A DNA stretch of 64,000 bases from Prauserella cavernicola (GCF_016595675.1 NZ_JAENJH010000002.1:1116001-1180000); one strand, 5' to 3'; shown: positions 8,270 through 17,749, counted from the first letter of the stretch. Notes: generated by a model not told the origin, from the sequence alone. Numbers and translations: made by a program.

Positions 8270-9040
8270 GTGTCGTCAGCCGTCGGTCGTGCCCCCCGGA
8301 AGCGGCGCTCGTTCGCTGACGAGAGCCGGTTGTCCTTGGTAAGACGCGCCCGGCGCATGAAACGTTGCTTGGACGAGGCCTATCCCGGCGCGCACTGCGA
8401 GCTGGATTTCACGACTCCGCTGGAACTCCTGGTCGCCGTGATCCTGTCGGCGCAGTGCACCGACCAGCGCGTGAACCAGACGACTCCGGCGCTGTTCGCC
8501 CGTTACCGCAGCGCCGCCGACTACGCGGGAGCCGACCGGATCGAGCTCGAGGAGCTGATCCGGCCCACCGGCTTCTACCGCAACAAGACCAACTCCCTGA
8601 TGGGGCTCGGCGCCGCGCTCGTGGAGCGGCACGACGGCGAGGTCCCCGGCAAGCTCGACCTGCTGGTGAAGCTGCCCGGCGTGGGCCGCAAGACCGCCAA
8701 CGTCGTGCTGGGTGAGGCCTTCGGCGTCCCGGGGATCACTGTGGACACCCACTTCGGCAGGCTGGTGCGCCGCTGGGGCTGGACGACCGACGACGACCCG
8801 GTGCGGGTCGAGCACGAGATCGGTGAGCTGATCCCCCGCAAGGAGTGGACGATGCTCTCCCACCGCGTGATCTTCCACGGCAGGCGCGTCTGCCACGCCC
8901 GCAAGCCCGCCTGCGGCGCGTGCCCGCTCGCGAACGACTGCCCCTCCTACGGTGCGGGGCCCACCGAGTTCGATGTCGCGGCAAAGCTGGTGAAGGGCGA
9001 CGAGCGGGAGCACCTGCTCTCACTGGTGACGAAGCCTTGA
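8270..9040 (+). CDS. nth: Endonuclease III
   Basis: A DNA glycosylase/AP lyase for oxidised pyrimidines in base excision repair. The helix-hairpin-helix [12 protein letters not shown] carries the catalytic lysine (about residue 141), and the catalytic aspartate is in TVDTHFGR (about 159). The iron-sulfur loop has Cys at about 208, 215, 218 and 224 in the C-x6-C-x2-C-x5-C pattern. The 256 residues include a basic N-terminal extension common in actinobacteria. GTG 8270 is used. The stop overlaps the start of the thioredoxin gene. Confidence 0.93.
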   Translation: MSSAVGRAPRKRRSFADESRLSLVRRARRMKRCLDEAYPGAHCELDFTTPLELLVAVILSAQCTDQRVNQTTPALFARYRSAADYAGADRIELEELIRPTGFYRNKTNSLMGLGAALVERHDGEVPGKLDLLVKLPGVGRKTANVVLGEAFGVPGITVDTHFGRLVRRWGWTTDDDPVRVEHEIGELIPRKEWTMLSHRVIFHGRRVCHARKPACGACPLANDCPSYGAGPTEFDVAAKLVKGDEREHLLSLVTKP

Positions 9041-9642
9041 CCACTGCGACGAAATGGGCACTGGCGGTGGGCGTGCTGGCGCTCGCCGTGCTGGTGGCCG
9101 TGCTGCCGAACCTGCGTGGCGAGCAGCCTGCGCAGCCAGGGGCGGCCGCTGGCGAGGATCTCGGGCCCGCGCGCGCGGCCGCGGCGCTGGAGCCGTGCCC
9201 TCGCGGTGAGGGCACCGTCGAGCAGCTGGCCGGGGTCGAGGTCCCGTGCCTGGGAGACGGCTCGCAGGTCGACCTCGGCAGTGCGCTCGCGGGCGAGACC
9301 ACGCTGGTCAACGTGTGGGCCACCTGGTGCGGACCGTGCCGCGAGGAGCTGCCGCTGCTGCAGGAGTACGCCGAGCGGCCCGGTGCGGCGCGGGTGCTGG
9401 CCGTGCAGGTGCAGAGCGGCGCGCGCGAGGGCTTGGAGCTGTTCGACGAGCTGGGCGTGCGCCTGCCCTCGGTCTACGACGGTGAAGGTCCGACGGGGCC
9501 GGTCCGCGACGCGTTGCGGGTGCCGAGGTCGCTGCCCGCCTCGTACCTGGTGAGTCCCGACGGGTCCGTGCGGTTGATCGAGAACCCGCGCCTGTTCCGC
9601 TCCGTCGAGCAGATCCGCGAGGCAGTGGGAGCGGCGCGGTGA
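9037..9642 (+). CDS. TlpA/ResA-like membrane-anchored thioredoxin (Rv3673c type)
   Basis: An extracytoplasmic thioredoxin-fold protein tethered by one N-terminal helix (about residues 7-24). The active site is [11 protein letters not shown] and a cis-proline loop is seen in [10 protein letters not shown] second cysteine pair (EPCP and VPCLG) precedes the thioredoxin fold. TTG 9037 overlaps the nth stop (TTGA), which makes it the likely start, although GTG 9067 is possible. It probably reduces disulfides of envelope proteins; marP, two genes on, has a cysteine pair. Confidence 0.8.
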   Translation: MTTATKWALAVGVLALAVLVAVLPNLRGEQPAQPGAAAGEDLGPARAAAALEPCPRGEGTVEQLAGVEVPCLGDGSQVDLGSALAGETTLVNVWATWCGPCREELPLLQEYAERPGAARVLAVQVQSGAREGLELFDELGVRLPSVYDGEGPTGPVRDALRVPRSLPASYLVSPDGSVRLIENPRLFRSVEQIREAVGAAR

Positions 9643-10349
9643 ACGGTCCGCTCGTCGATTCCGGCGGCGTTCCCGGCTGGCTGCGCGGGCTCGTCGAGAT
9701 CAGCGGCGAGCTGGATGCGAAGACGTTCACCCGTTTCGCCGTGCCCAACGGCGAGGCCACCCGTGCCGCAGCGGTGCTGATCCTCTTCGGCGAAGGGGAC
9801 GGTCGAGGCCCCGACGTGCTGCTGCAGCGCAGGGCCGACACGCTCGGCTCGCACGCGGGGCAGGTGTCCTTCCCAGGCGGCGGTGCCGAGGACGGTGACC
9901 ACGGCCCGGTCGGCACGGCCTTGCGCGAAGCCGAGGAGGAGACGGGCGTCGACCCGGCCGGGATCCGGCCGCTCGCCGTGCTGCCCGAGTTGTACGTTCC
10001 GGTGTCGAGCTTCGCCGTGACCCCGGTGCTCGCCTACTGGCACGAGCCTTCTCCCGTGCACCCCGTCGATCCCGCCGAGACCGCGGCCGTGGCCAGGGTC
10101 GCCGTGGCGGACCTCACTGATCCCGCCAACCGGTTCCGGGTCGGCAGGCCGGGTACGGGATACACCGGCCCGGCCTTCGAGGTCGGCGAGATGTTCGTGT
10201 GGGGTTTCACGGCCGGGCTGCTGTCGGTGCTGCTGACCCTCGCGGGCTGGGAGCGCGAGTGGGATCACACGGATGTACGCGAGCTTGACGTAGCGTTGGC
10301 GCGGCACGAAGCCCGCCTCCGCAGGGCGGAGCCGGAAGAGCGTGGGTAA
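9639..10349 (+). CDS. CoA pyrophosphatase-type Nudix hydrolase (Rv3672c type)
   Basis: A Nudix hydrolase of 236 residues. The upstream signature LLQRRADTLGSHAGQVSFPGG matches the motif that marks CoA diphosphatases (hydrolysis of CoA to phosphopantetheine and 3',5'-ADP). The Nudix box follows in GTALREAEEETGVDP. It starts at GTG 9639 over the stop of the thioredoxin gene, and marP follows after 29 bases, so nth to marP looks like one transcript. Confidence 0.85.
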   Translation: MNGPLVDSGGVPGWLRGLVEISGELDAKTFTRFAVPNGEATRAAAVLILFGEGDGRGPDVLLQRRADTLGSHAGQVSFPGGGAEDGDHGPVGTALREAEEETGVDPAGIRPLAVLPELYVPVSSFAVTPVLAYWHEPSPVHPVDPAETAAVARVAVADLTDPANRFRVGRPGTGYTGPAFEVGEMFVWGFTAGLLSVLLTLAGWEREWDHTDVRELDVALARHEARLRRAEPEERG

Positions 10350-10378
10350 CCGCCGGTGCCCCGCGGGTTGGGAGTGAC

Positions 10379-11563
10379 GTGAACTGGGTCGACGTGCTGG
10401 TGATCCTGCTGGCTGTGCTGGCGGCCGTCTCCGGTGCGCGTCAGGGCGTCGTGATCGCCCTGCCCGCGTTCCTCGGTGTCATCGCGGGGGCCGTCGCGGG
10501 TATCCAGCTGGCGCCCGTGATCGTCGATTTCTTCGACCATCCGGCCGCGCGGGTCGCGTTCGCGGTGGGCACGGTGGTGTTCCTGGTCGCACTCGGCGAG
10601 ACGCTCGGGGTGTGGCTGGGAAACAAGCTCAAGAGCAAGATCCGCTCGCCCAAACTGTCCGGCGTGGACAGCACGCTCGGCGCGGTGGTGCAGGGCGTCG
10701 TGGTGTTCGTGGTGGCCTGGCTGATCGCGTTGCCGCTCACCAGCGTCACCTCGCTGCCGGGACTGTCGAGGGCGATCAACAACTCCGTGGTGCTCGGCGG
10801 CGTGAACTCGATGATGCCCGAGGCGGCGCAGGGCCTTCCCGGTGAACTGCGCCAACTGCTCGACGCGTCCGGTTTCCCCTCCATTGTGGACCCGTTCCAG
10901 AAGGCGCCGGTGGCCGAGATCGGCCCCCCTGACACCGCGTTGCAGAACAGCGCCGTGGTGCGGGACCTGCAGCAGAGCGTGCTCAAGATCCGCGGCGTCG
11001 CGCAGGCGTGCTCGCGTTCGCTCGAGGGCAGCGGGTTCGTGGTCGCCCCCGAGCGCGTGATGACCAACGCGCACGTGGTGGCGGGCACCGACGAGGTGGC
11101 GGTCGAGACCGCGGGCGGCAGGCTCGACGCGCGCGTCGTCTACTACGACCCGGAGACCGACGTCGCGATCCTCGCGGTGCCCGGCCTCTCGTCGCCCTCG
11201 CTCCCGTTGGACCCGCGTCCGGCACAGAACGGCGACGACGCGATCGCGCTCGGCTACCCGCTCGACGGCCCGTACACCGCGTCGGCGCTGCGCGTGCGCG
11301 AGCGGATCAACCTGCGTGGCCCCGACATCTACGACGCGAACACCGTCGAGCGCGACGTCTTCACCGTGCGAGGACAGGTGCGCAGCGGCAACTCCGGCGG
11401 CCCGATGGTCGACCCCGATGGCGATGTCGTCGGCGTGGTGTTCGGCGCGTCGGTCGAGGACCCGGACACGGGCTTCGTGCTCACCGCCGACGAGGTGCGC
11501 GCCGAGGTGGAGGCCGCGCCGGGATTCGGGGCGGAGGTCAGCACCGGCGCCTGCACGGCGTGA
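10379..11563 (+). CDS. marP: MarP-like membrane-bound serine protease (acid resistance)
   Basis: A 394-residue protein with an N-terminal CvpA-like domain of four membrane helices (residues about 1-125) and a trypsin-like periplasmic protease. The catalytic triad is His232 (TNAHVVAG), Asp261 (PETDVAIL) and Ser339 (RSGNSGGP). Cys211 and Cys392 bracket the protease as in mycobacterial MarP, where the disulfide supports activity. In M. tuberculosis this protease keeps internal pH neutral in acid by acting on cell-wall hydrolases. Gene order matches Rv3671c. Confidence 0.9.
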   Translation: MNWVDVLVILLAVLAAVSGARQGVVIALPAFLGVIAGAVAGIQLAPVIVDFFDHPAARVAFAVGTVVFLVALGETLGVWLGNKLKSKIRSPKLSGVDSTLGAVVQGVVVFVVAWLIALPLTSVTSLPGLSRAINNSVVLGGVNSMMPEAAQGLPGELRQLLDASGFPSIVDPFQKAPVAEIGPPDTALQNSAVVRDLQQSVLKIRGVAQACSRSLEGSGFVVAPERVMTNAHVVAGTDEVAVETAGGRLDARVVYYDPETDVAILAVPGLSSPSLPLDPRPAQNGDDAIALGYPLDGPYTASALRVRERINLRGPDIYDANTVERDVFTVRGQVRSGNSGGPMVDPDGDVVGVVFGASVEDPDTGFVLTADEVRAEVEAAPGFGAEVSTGACTA

Positions 11564-11569
11564 CCGGCG

Positions 11570-12517
11570 TCAGGACTCGCGCAGGAACGTGACGAGCGAC
11601 TTCGCCGTGCGGTCGGGGTCTTCCAGGTGCGGGAAGTGCCCCACGCCGGGCAGCAACTCGAAGCGCGAGCGGGGGCCGAGCCACGGCGCGGAGTCGCGAG
11701 CGGTCGAGGGCAGCACACACGGGTCGGCGGCGCCGTGCACCTGAAGCACCGGCATGTGGAGCCTGGTGTCGACGGCGTCGGTGAACCGCCTGCCCTCACC
11801 GCGGAACTGGGCGCGGAAGGCCCAGCGGTAGTACTCGAGCGCGCTGTGGGCGACACCGGGAACGAGCATGGCGTTGCGGAAGGTCTTCGAGGCCTCGGCG
11901 AAGCCGGGGTCCTCGCGCCACGCGACGCCCGACCAGTCGTGCAGCAACCGCTCGATCTCGGCGGCCTCGTCTCTGACCAGGGCGCGTTCCGGCCGCATCG
12001 GGACCTGGAACCGCAGCAGGTGGGCCATCGCGCGCGCCTGGCCGCGCCTGCGCAGCACCGAGCGCCTGATGGCCGAGCGCAGCGCGAGCGGGTGCGCCCC
12101 GCCCAGCACGCTCACCGAGCTCACCAGGCGCGGGTGCAGGCTCGCGGCCGTCCAGGCGAGCATGCCGCCCCACGCGTGTCCGACCAGGTGGGCCCTGCGC
12201 TCGCCCAGCGCCCTGATGAGCCCAGCGACGTCGCCCGCGAGGGTCCACGCGTCGTAGCCCCTCGGGGGCTTGTCCGAGTCGCCGTAGCCGCGCAGGTCGG
12301 CGGCCACGACACGGAAGCCGGCGTCGGCCAGCGCTCGCAGCTGGTGGTGCCAGCTCCACCAGAGCCCGCCGAAGCCGTGCAACAAGAGCACCGGAGGACC
12401 GGATCCGGCCTCGGCGATGTGCAGGCGGATCCCGTTCGCGGAGACGTCGCGGTGGGTCCAGGGACCCGCCAGCCGGACGGTCGACGGGTCGGGTGCGGGC
12501 ACGGCGACCTGCCGCAC
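11570..12517 (-). CDS. Alpha/beta hydrolase, EphE-like, with altered nucleophile elbow
   Basis: A 315-residue alpha/beta hydrolase in the position of mycobacterial ephE (Rv3670). The oxyanion motif is LLHGFGG and the strand-5 elbow reads LVGHAWGGM. Epoxide hydrolases have Asp and esterases Ser at the third elbow position, where this protein has Ala115. The C-terminal His is kept in GVGHFPHLE and an acid in HGAADPCVL. GTG 12517 starts five bases after the stop of the membrane-protein gene. Either the enzyme uses another residue or it is not a normal hydrolase. Confidence 0.75.
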   Translation of the reverse strand: MRQVAVPAPDPSTVRLAGPWTHRDVSANGIRLHIAEAGSGPPVLLLHGFGGLWWSWHHQLRALADAGFRVVAADLRGYGDSDKPPRGYDAWTLAGDVAGLIRALGERRAHLVGHAWGGMLAWTAASLHPRLVSSVSVLGGAHPLALRSAIRRSVLRRRGQARAMAHLLRFQVPMRPERALVRDEAAEIERLLHDWSGVAWREDPGFAEASKTFRNAMLVPGVAHSALEYYRWAFRAQFRGEGRRFTDAVDTRLHMPVLQVHGAADPCVLPSTARDSAPWLGPRSRFELLPGVGHFPHLEDPDRTAKSLVTFLRES

Positions 12518-12522
12518 TGCCG

Positions 12523-13038
12523 TCAGCGTTGCACCGGCAGGCCCGGCTCCGCCTCGGCGGACTCGGGCTGGCGCCGGGACTTCAGCGCTGCGGCCGTCTC
12601 CTTGATGCTGTCGATCGAGCGCTGCGGCGCCCTGACCTTCTTCCACTTCCGGTAGCCGAGCAGGCCGAACAGCGCGGCCGTGACCAGCATCAGCAGGAAG
12701 ACGATGCCGAAGGCCGCCCAGCGCTGGAGCCACTCGGACAACAGCTCACCGAGGAAGAAAAAGAAGAAGAACGAGCTGTACAGCGCGATGACGCCGGCGA
12801 CGACGAAGAAGGCACTGCCCTTGGCGGCCTTCTTGGCCTCCCCGACGGCTTCGGACTTGGCCAGCTCGACCTCGGCCCTGAACAGGGTCGACAGGTGCGT
12901 CGTCGCGTCTTTGACGAGCGTGCCGATCGACTGACCGTCGGCCGCGGATCCGTTGTCTTCGGACAGCGGGATGTAGGGCACGGAGCCCACACGATCGCCG
13001 CCGACCGGTTCGTGTTTGGGGCTGCTCACGGGCATCAT
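12523..13038 (-). CDS. Phage holin family (holin-X) membrane protein, Rv3669 type
   Basis: A 171-residue protein with a charged amphipathic N-terminal region and two membrane helices (FFVVAGVIALYSSFFFFFFLG and FGIVFLLMLVTAALFGLLGY) typical of actinobacterial putative holin-X. Despite the name it is a chromosomal gene conserved beside ephE and marP, not part of a phage. It overlaps no other gene and is probably co-transcribed with the alpha/beta hydrolase. Function is not established. Confidence 0.75.
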   Translation of the reverse strand: MMPVSSPKHEPVGGDRVGSVPYIPLSEDNGSAADGQSIGTLVKDATTHLSTLFRAEVELAKSEAVGEAKKAAKGSAFFVVAGVIALYSSFFFFFFLGELLSEWLQRWAAFGIVFLLMLVTAALFGLLGYRKWKKVRAPQRSIDSIKETAAALKSRRQPESAEAEPGLPVQR

Positions 13039-13050
13039 CGTGCCATGTGA

Positions 13051-14265
13051 TCAATCCGATGGCTCGGTGGGCGCGCCCCTGGCGTGCACCTTGTTGCGCC
13101 TCGAGAGCAGCGCGGCGGCCGCCAGAGCCGCGAACGCCGACGCGATGAGCACGGCGGCCTTGGCCAGTTCGGCCGCTTCACCGTCCAGCGAGAGCTCGGC
13201 GACGAGCAGGCTCACGGTGAACCCGACCCCGCCGAGCATGGCGAGCGCGGCGACGTCGCGCCAGCTCAGCGAGCCGGGCAGCCGGGCGACGCCGAGTCGC
13301 ACGGCCAGCGCCGAGGCGCCGAGGATGCCGAAGAACTTGCCTGCCAGCAGCCCCGCGACCACGCCGAGCGGAATGGCACTGGAGAACACGGCCCCCAGCG
13401 AGTCGGCACTGATCGTGACGCCCGCGGCGAACAGCGCGAAGACGGGTACGGCCAGACCCGCCGACCACGGCTGCAGCCGGTGTTCGAGCCGCACCGCGGG
13501 CGCGTGCTCCTCGCCCGCGTCCGCGCGCACGCGGGTGAGCAGGCCGAGCGCGACGCCGGCGATCGTGGCGTGGATGCCCGCGGCGTGCACGGCGGCCCAG
13601 ACCACCACGGCCAAGGGAACGTAGAGCCACCAGGCACGCACCCGCCGGTGCTGGAGGTAGGCGTAGCAGGCGAGTCCCGCGACCGCGATCGCGGCGGCGA
13701 GCACGCTGAACGTCTCCGTGAACAGCACGGCGATCACGGCGATCGCGCCGAGGTCGTCGACCACCGCGAGCGAGAGCAGGAACACGCGGGCCGCCGTGGG
13801 CAGCCTCGATCCGACCAGCGCCAGCACTCCGAGCGCGAACGCGATGTCGGTGGCCACCGGGATCGCCCAGGCTCGTTCGATCCCGGGTTCGCCCCACGCC
13901 ACGCCGACGGCGATCAGCGCGGGCAGCAGCATTCCGCCCACGGCGGCGAGGATCGGCAAGGCGGCCGAGCGGAGGTCGGACAGCTCGCCGACCACCAGTT
14001 CGCGCTTGAGCTCCAGTCCGGCGACGAAGAAGAACAGCGCCAGCAGACCGTCCTTGGCCCAGTCGCCGATCGACAGGTTCAGGTGCAGCGACTCCGGTCC
14101 GATGTGGAAGTCGCGGATCGCGCGGTAGCTGTCGTCGAGCGGAGAGTTGGCCCACACCAGAGCGATCGCCGTTGCGGCCAAGAGCAGAAATCCGCCGGTG
14201 GTCTCGATCCGGAGGAAGCGGGCGAAACCGGACAGGATCGGCCGGGTGCGGTCGGAAGTGCTCAC
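13051..14265 (-). CDS. nhaA: NhaA-type Na+/H+ antiporter
   Basis: A 404-residue integral membrane antiporter that exports Na+ in exchange for H+. Landmarks are FFFVAGLELKRELVVGELSD, the VVDDLGAIAVIAVLF segment with the paired aspartates used for ion binding, and PVATDIAFALGVLALVG. Many membrane helices are predicted. GTG 14265 removes an 80-codon extension without homology that overlaps the neighbouring promoter. The divergent gene is the POT transporter, so the 170-base gap holds both promoters. Confidence 0.9.
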   Translation of the reverse strand: MSTSDRTRPILSGFARFLRIETTGGFLLLAATAIALVWANSPLDDSYRAIRDFHIGPESLHLNLSIGDWAKDGLLALFFFVAGLELKRELVVGELSDLRSAALPILAAVGGMLLPALIAVGVAWGEPGIERAWAIPVATDIAFALGVLALVGSRLPTAARVFLLSLAVVDDLGAIAVIAVLFTETFSVLAAAIAVAGLACYAYLQHRRVRAWWLYVPLAVVVWAAVHAAGIHATIAGVALGLLTRVRADAGEEHAPAVRLEHRLQPWSAGLAVPVFALFAAGVTISADSLGAVFSSAIPLGVVAGLLAGKFFGILGASALAVRLGVARLPGSLSWRDVAALAMLGGVGFTVSLLVAELSLDGEAAELAKAAVLIASAFAALAAAALLSRRNKVHARGAPTEPSD

Positions 14266-14435
14266 TAAACGGGCTCCGGTGGGGTCGACAACGGGACCGC
14301 CGACCAGACTTCCCGGCACACCCGCTGGCCACCCTAGTGGCTGTCCTGCGGTGAGTCGACCCGACTCCGGCGTGCATTTACCCAGAAGTAACCTACCGTG
14401 TTGGTGGTTTTCCAGACCCAGCACGACAAGGGCAG

Positions 14436-15911
14436 ATGCACGTGAACTCCTTGGACACGACCTCCACAGAGGGCAGCAAGGACACCGGCTTCTTCGGGCA
14501 CCCACGAGGGCTCGCGAACCTGTTCGGTGTCGAGATGTGGGAGCGCTTCTCCTACTACGGGATGCTCGGGATTCTCCCGCTGTATCTCTACTACGCGGTG
14601 GCCGACGGTGGCCTCGCCATGCCGAAGGCGACGGCGCTGAGCATCGTCGGCGGCTACGGCGGGCTCGTCTACCTCTCGACGATCGCGGGCGCGTGGGTCG
14701 CCGACCGGTTGCTCGGACCGGACCGGACCCTGTTCTACAGCGCCGTTCTGATCATGATCGGCCACGTCAGCCTCGCGGTGCTGCCCGGATACGCCGGCAT
14801 CGGCGTCGGGCTCGCGTGCGTCGCGCTCGGCAGCGGCGGGCTCAAGGGCAACGCGACCGCGGTGGTCGGAACGCTCTACAGCGAACACGACCAGCGTCGC
14901 GACGCCGGATTCACCATCTTCTACATGGGGATCAACCTCGGCGCGTTCGTCGGCCAGATCCTCACCGGCCTCGCGCAGAAGGAGGTCGGCTTCCACTTCG
15001 GGTTCGCGCTCGCCGCGATCGGCATGGCGCTCGGCCTGATCCAGTACACGCTGGGCAGGAAGAACCTCGGCGACAAGGCCCGCGAGGTTCCCAACCCGCT
15101 GCCGTCGTCGCGGCTGCCGCTCGTCGGCGTCGGGGTGCTCGCGCTGGCCGCACTGATCACGGTGCTCGTCATCGCAGGCGTCGTAACCGCGGCCAACCTC
15201 TCCGACGTCACCGTGTGGATCGTCGGCGTCGCGTCGGTGGCCTACTTCGCGGTGATCCTGTCCAGCAGCAAGATCACGTCCATCGAGCGCAGCCGGGTGC
15301 TGTCGTTCATCCCGATGTTCATCGCCAGCGCCGCGTTCTGGGCGCTGTACCAGCAGCAGTTCACGGTCGTCACCGTTTACTCCGACGAGCGGCTGAACCG
15401 CGATCTCTTCGGCTGGGAGATGCCGGTGTCGTGGGTGAACTCGGTGATCCCGGTGTTCATCATCGCGCTGGCCCCGCTGTTCGCCACGATGTGGACCAAG
15501 CTCGGCGACCGGCAGCCGTCGACGCCGATGAAGTTCGCGCTCGGCACGTCGCTGATGGGTGTCGCGTTCCTGCTGTTCCTGCCGATGGCGGGCGGTACCG
15601 GCAACACGAGCCCGCTGCTCGTGCTGATCGGCATCCTGCTGGTCTTCACCGTGGCCGAACTGCTGCTGTCGCCGGTGGGGCTCTCGCTGTCGACCAAGCT
15701 GGCGCCGAAGACGTTCCGCACCCAGATGGTGGCGCTGAACTTCCTGTCGGTGGCGCTGGGCACGGCGCTGTCGGGCTCGCTGGCCGAGTACTACAGCCCC
15801 GAGTCCGAAGGGTCGTACTTCGGCATCGTCGGCGCGGTCGCCGTCGTGGTCGGTGTCGCCATCGGCCTGCTGTCGCCGTTCATTCGCAAGCTGATGCAGG
15901 GCGTGCGGTGA
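14436..15911 (+). CDS. POT/PTR family proton-coupled peptide transporter
   Basis: A 491-residue transporter for di- and tripeptides driven by protons. The family signature MWERFSYYGM (ExxERFxYY) is in helix 1, and the PTR2 signature is seen in FTIFYMGINLGAFVG. About 12-14 membrane helices are evident. No leader ribosome site is obvious before ATG 14436. A weak promoter is likely in the AT-richer stretch around 14380-14410. Confidence 0.88.
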   Translation: MHVNSLDTTSTEGSKDTGFFGHPRGLANLFGVEMWERFSYYGMLGILPLYLYYAVADGGLAMPKATALSIVGGYGGLVYLSTIAGAWVADRLLGPDRTLFYSAVLIMIGHVSLAVLPGYAGIGVGLACVALGSGGLKGNATAVVGTLYSEHDQRRDAGFTIFYMGINLGAFVGQILTGLAQKEVGFHFGFALAAIGMALGLIQYTLGRKNLGDKAREVPNPLPSSRLPLVGVGVLALAALITVLVIAGVVTAANLSDVTVWIVGVASVAYFAVILSSSKITSIERSRVLSFIPMFIASAAFWALYQQQFTVVTVYSDERLNRDLFGWEMPVSWVNSVIPVFIIALAPLFATMWTKLGDRQPSTPMKFALGTSLMGVAFLLFLPMAGGTGNTSPLLVLIGILLVFTVAELLLSPVGLSLSTKLAPKTFRTQMVALNFLSVALGTALSGSLAEYYSPESEGSYFGIVGAVAVVVGVAIGLLSPFIRKLMQGVR

Positions 15912-15928
15912 CCTGCGGCTGACGCGGC

Positions 15929-16666
15929 CTATCCGGTCGTGACGCCGAACAGCAGCCCGACCACGTAGGTGATCAGCATCGTCAGCGCACCGACGCCGAC
16001 GTTGCGGGCCACGGCCCTGCCCACGCGGGCGTTGCCGAGCCTCGCGCTCGCCCAACCGGTGAGCGCGAGGCCGGCGACGACGCCGGCGAAACAGGCCCAC
16101 ACCCTGACCGAGACCGGTGGCAGCGCGATCGCCAGCAACGGCAGCAGCGCGCCGACCGTGAACGCGGCCATCGAGGCGAACGCCGCCTGCCACGGGCTCG
16201 TGAGGTTGTCGGGGTCGATGCGCAGCTCGGCCTCCGCGTGGGCGTGCAGCGCGTCCTTCTCGGACAGCTCGTGCGCCACCTTCGCCGCGAGGTCCGGCGA
16301 CAGTCCCTTCTCCTCGTAGATCTCGGCGAGCTCGCGTTCCTCCTCGTGCGGCATCGTGCGGAGCTCGTAGCGCTCCAGCCGCAACATCGCGCGCTCGGTG
16401 TCGCGCTGGGTGCTCACGGAGACGTACTCGCCGCCCGCCATCGACAGCGCACCGGCGACGAGCCCGGCGACGCCGGCGATCAGCACCGCCGCGCGGTCGG
16501 TGCCCGCTCCCGCGACACCCACCACGATTCCCGCGACGGACACGATGCCGTCGTTGGCGCCCAGTACTCCCGCGCGCAGCCAGTTGAGCTTGCCGCTGAC
16601 GTCCTCGTGGTGGTGCTCGCCGCGATGAGGCCCGGCCTCGGGTGTTTCGCTCACGGCGACATTCAA
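15929..16666 (-). CDS. VIT1/CCC1 family iron/manganese transporter
   Basis: A 245-residue member of the VIT1/CCC1 family that moves Fe2+ or Mn2+ out of the cytoplasm. The first helix motif GVLGANDGIVSVAGIVVG and MAGGEYVSVSTQRD are characteristic. The middle soluble stretch is rich in Glu (PHEEERELAEIYEEKG), which forms the metal-binding domain of the family. The N-terminus has a His-rich run (HRGEHHHED). GTG codon 4 is a possible alternative start. It converges on the POT gene. Confidence 0.87.
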   Translation of the reverse strand: MNVAVSETPEAGPHRGEHHHEDVSGKLNWLRAGVLGANDGIVSVAGIVVGVAGAGTDRAAVLIAGVAGLVAGALSMAGGEYVSVSTQRDTERAMLRLERYELRTMPHEEERELAEIYEEKGLSPDLAAKVAHELSEKDALHAHAEAELRIDPDNLTSPWQAAFASMAAFTVGALLPLLAIALPPVSVRVWACFAGVVAGLALTGWASARLGNARVGRAVARNVGVGALTMLITYVVGLLFGVTTG

Positions 16667-16737
16667 CGCCTCGTACGCGCGGCCGCAACCGCCAAACTCG
16701 CTTCCGCCGACTTGCCACCGGGCGGTATATCCGGCTC

Positions 16738-17214
16738 ATGGGACATCGTGAACATTCCTACGCACTGACCGTGCGCTGGACCGGCAACCAGGGCAGCGGC
16801 ACGTCGAGCTATCGCGCCTACAGCAGGGACCACGACATCAGCGCCGAGGGCAAGCCGGTGCTCGCCGGCTCCGCGGATCCCGCCTTCCGCGGCGACCCGG
16901 GGCGCTGGAACCCCGAGGAACTGCTGGTCGCCGCGCTGTCCGAGTGCCACATGCTGTGGTTTCTCGGGCTCTGCTCGCAGGCCGGCGTCGTCGTGACGGA
17001 CTACGTCGACGAGGCGGCGGGCACGATGGCCGAACAGGCAGGCGGTGCGGGCGAGTTCACCGAGGTGGTGCTGCGGCCGACGGTGACAGTCGCCGAGCAG
17101 GACATGGTGGAGCGGGCCGCGGAACTGCACGCGGCGGCTCACGAGAAGTGCTTCATCGCGCGATCGGTGAACTTCCCCGTGAAGCACGAGCCCACCACCG
17201 TCCTCGCGCGCTGA
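16738..17214 (+). CDS. OsmC/Ohr family protein
   Basis: A 158-residue OsmC-fold protein, a family of thiol peroxidases acting on organic hydroperoxides. The two expected cysteines are in LSECHMLWFL and HEKCFIARSV, and the GRWNPEELLVAALSEC run is typical. ATG 16738 has no ribosome site upstream, so the message may be leaderless. It is divergent from the VIT1 gene. Confidence 0.88.
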   Translation: MGHREHSYALTVRWTGNQGSGTSSYRAYSRDHDISAEGKPVLAGSADPAFRGDPGRWNPEELLVAALSECHMLWFLGLCSQAGVVVTDYVDEAAGTMAEQAGGAGEFTEVVLRPTVTVAEQDMVERAAELHAAAHEKCFIARSVNFPVKHEPTTVLAR

Positions 17215-17236
17215 GGAACTTCCCCGGCGCAAAGCG

Positions 17237-17274
17237 ACGGCTCCGGCCCCGGGTAAGTCCGGGACCGGAGCCGT
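17237..17274. terminator. Bidirectional hairpin between OsmC and DUF6319-like genes
   Basis: ACGGCTCCGG (17237-17246) pairs perfectly with CCGGAGCCGT (17265-17274). It lies between two converging genes and can end both transcripts. Confidence 0.75.
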
Positions 17275-17287
17275 CAGGGGGAAAGTC

Positions 17288-17749
17288 TCAGCTCTCCAGC
17301 TCGGCGAGGGCCTGCTTGGCCTGCTCCAGCTGGGCCTCCAGCTCGGCGACCTTGGCCTGCTGCTGTTCCTTCGCCGCGTTGATGACCTCGTCGATCGGGG
17401 CGGACAGCTCCTCGTGGAGCTCCTTCGCCGCCCTCGACACCGCGGCGGCGGGGATGCCGAGGCCACGGGCGACCCACTTGCTGCCGTGCTTCAGCTCCGC
17501 CTGCCACTCGCCGTCGGCGGTGCCGGTGACCGTGAGCGTCAGCTCCACGGTGCGGGTCTTGCGCGCGGCGGTCGCACCCTTGGGGCGGCCGCGCTTCGGC
17601 TTGCTCTCCTCCGCGGACTCGGAGGACTCGGACTCGGTGTTGTTCTCCGCGCCGTTCTGGGCAGGCTGCTCGGCCTGCGCAGGCTGGGCGGGAGTCTCGG
17701 CTGCCGAGTTCACCTGCTCGTCCGGGGTGGTGGATGTGTCCAGGCTCAT
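17288..17749 (-). CDS. DUF6319-like protein with AT-hook-like motif and coiled coil
   Basis: A 153-residue protein. The acidic, low-complexity N-terminus (Gln/Glu/Ser) is followed by the basic KPKRGRPKGATAARK, an AT-hook-like DNA-binding motif. Next comes a folded middle (VELTLTVTGTADGEWQAEL), and the end is a coiled coil (QAKVAELEAQLEQAKQALAEL). It resembles an actinobacterial family I recall as DUF6319. ATG 17749 is preceded by AGGGAG. A nucleoid role is possible but unproven. Confidence 0.6.
   Translation of the reverse strand: MSLDTSTTPDEQVNSAAETPAQPAQAEQPAQNGAENNTESESSESAEESKPKRGRPKGATAARKTRTVELTLTVTGTADGEWQAELKHGSKWVARGLGIPAAAVSRAAKELHEELSAPIDEVINAAKEQQQAKVAELEAQLEQAKQALAELES

Noticed and set aside
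12523-13038. Holin family protein as sign of a second prophage
   Set aside because: The gene is a conserved chromosomal neighbour of marP and ephE; no other phage gene is near.
14334-16739. 801-codon leftward open frame opposite the POT gene
   Set aside because: Composition is Arg/Gly/His-rich with no domains, and it covers the POT and VIT1 genes.
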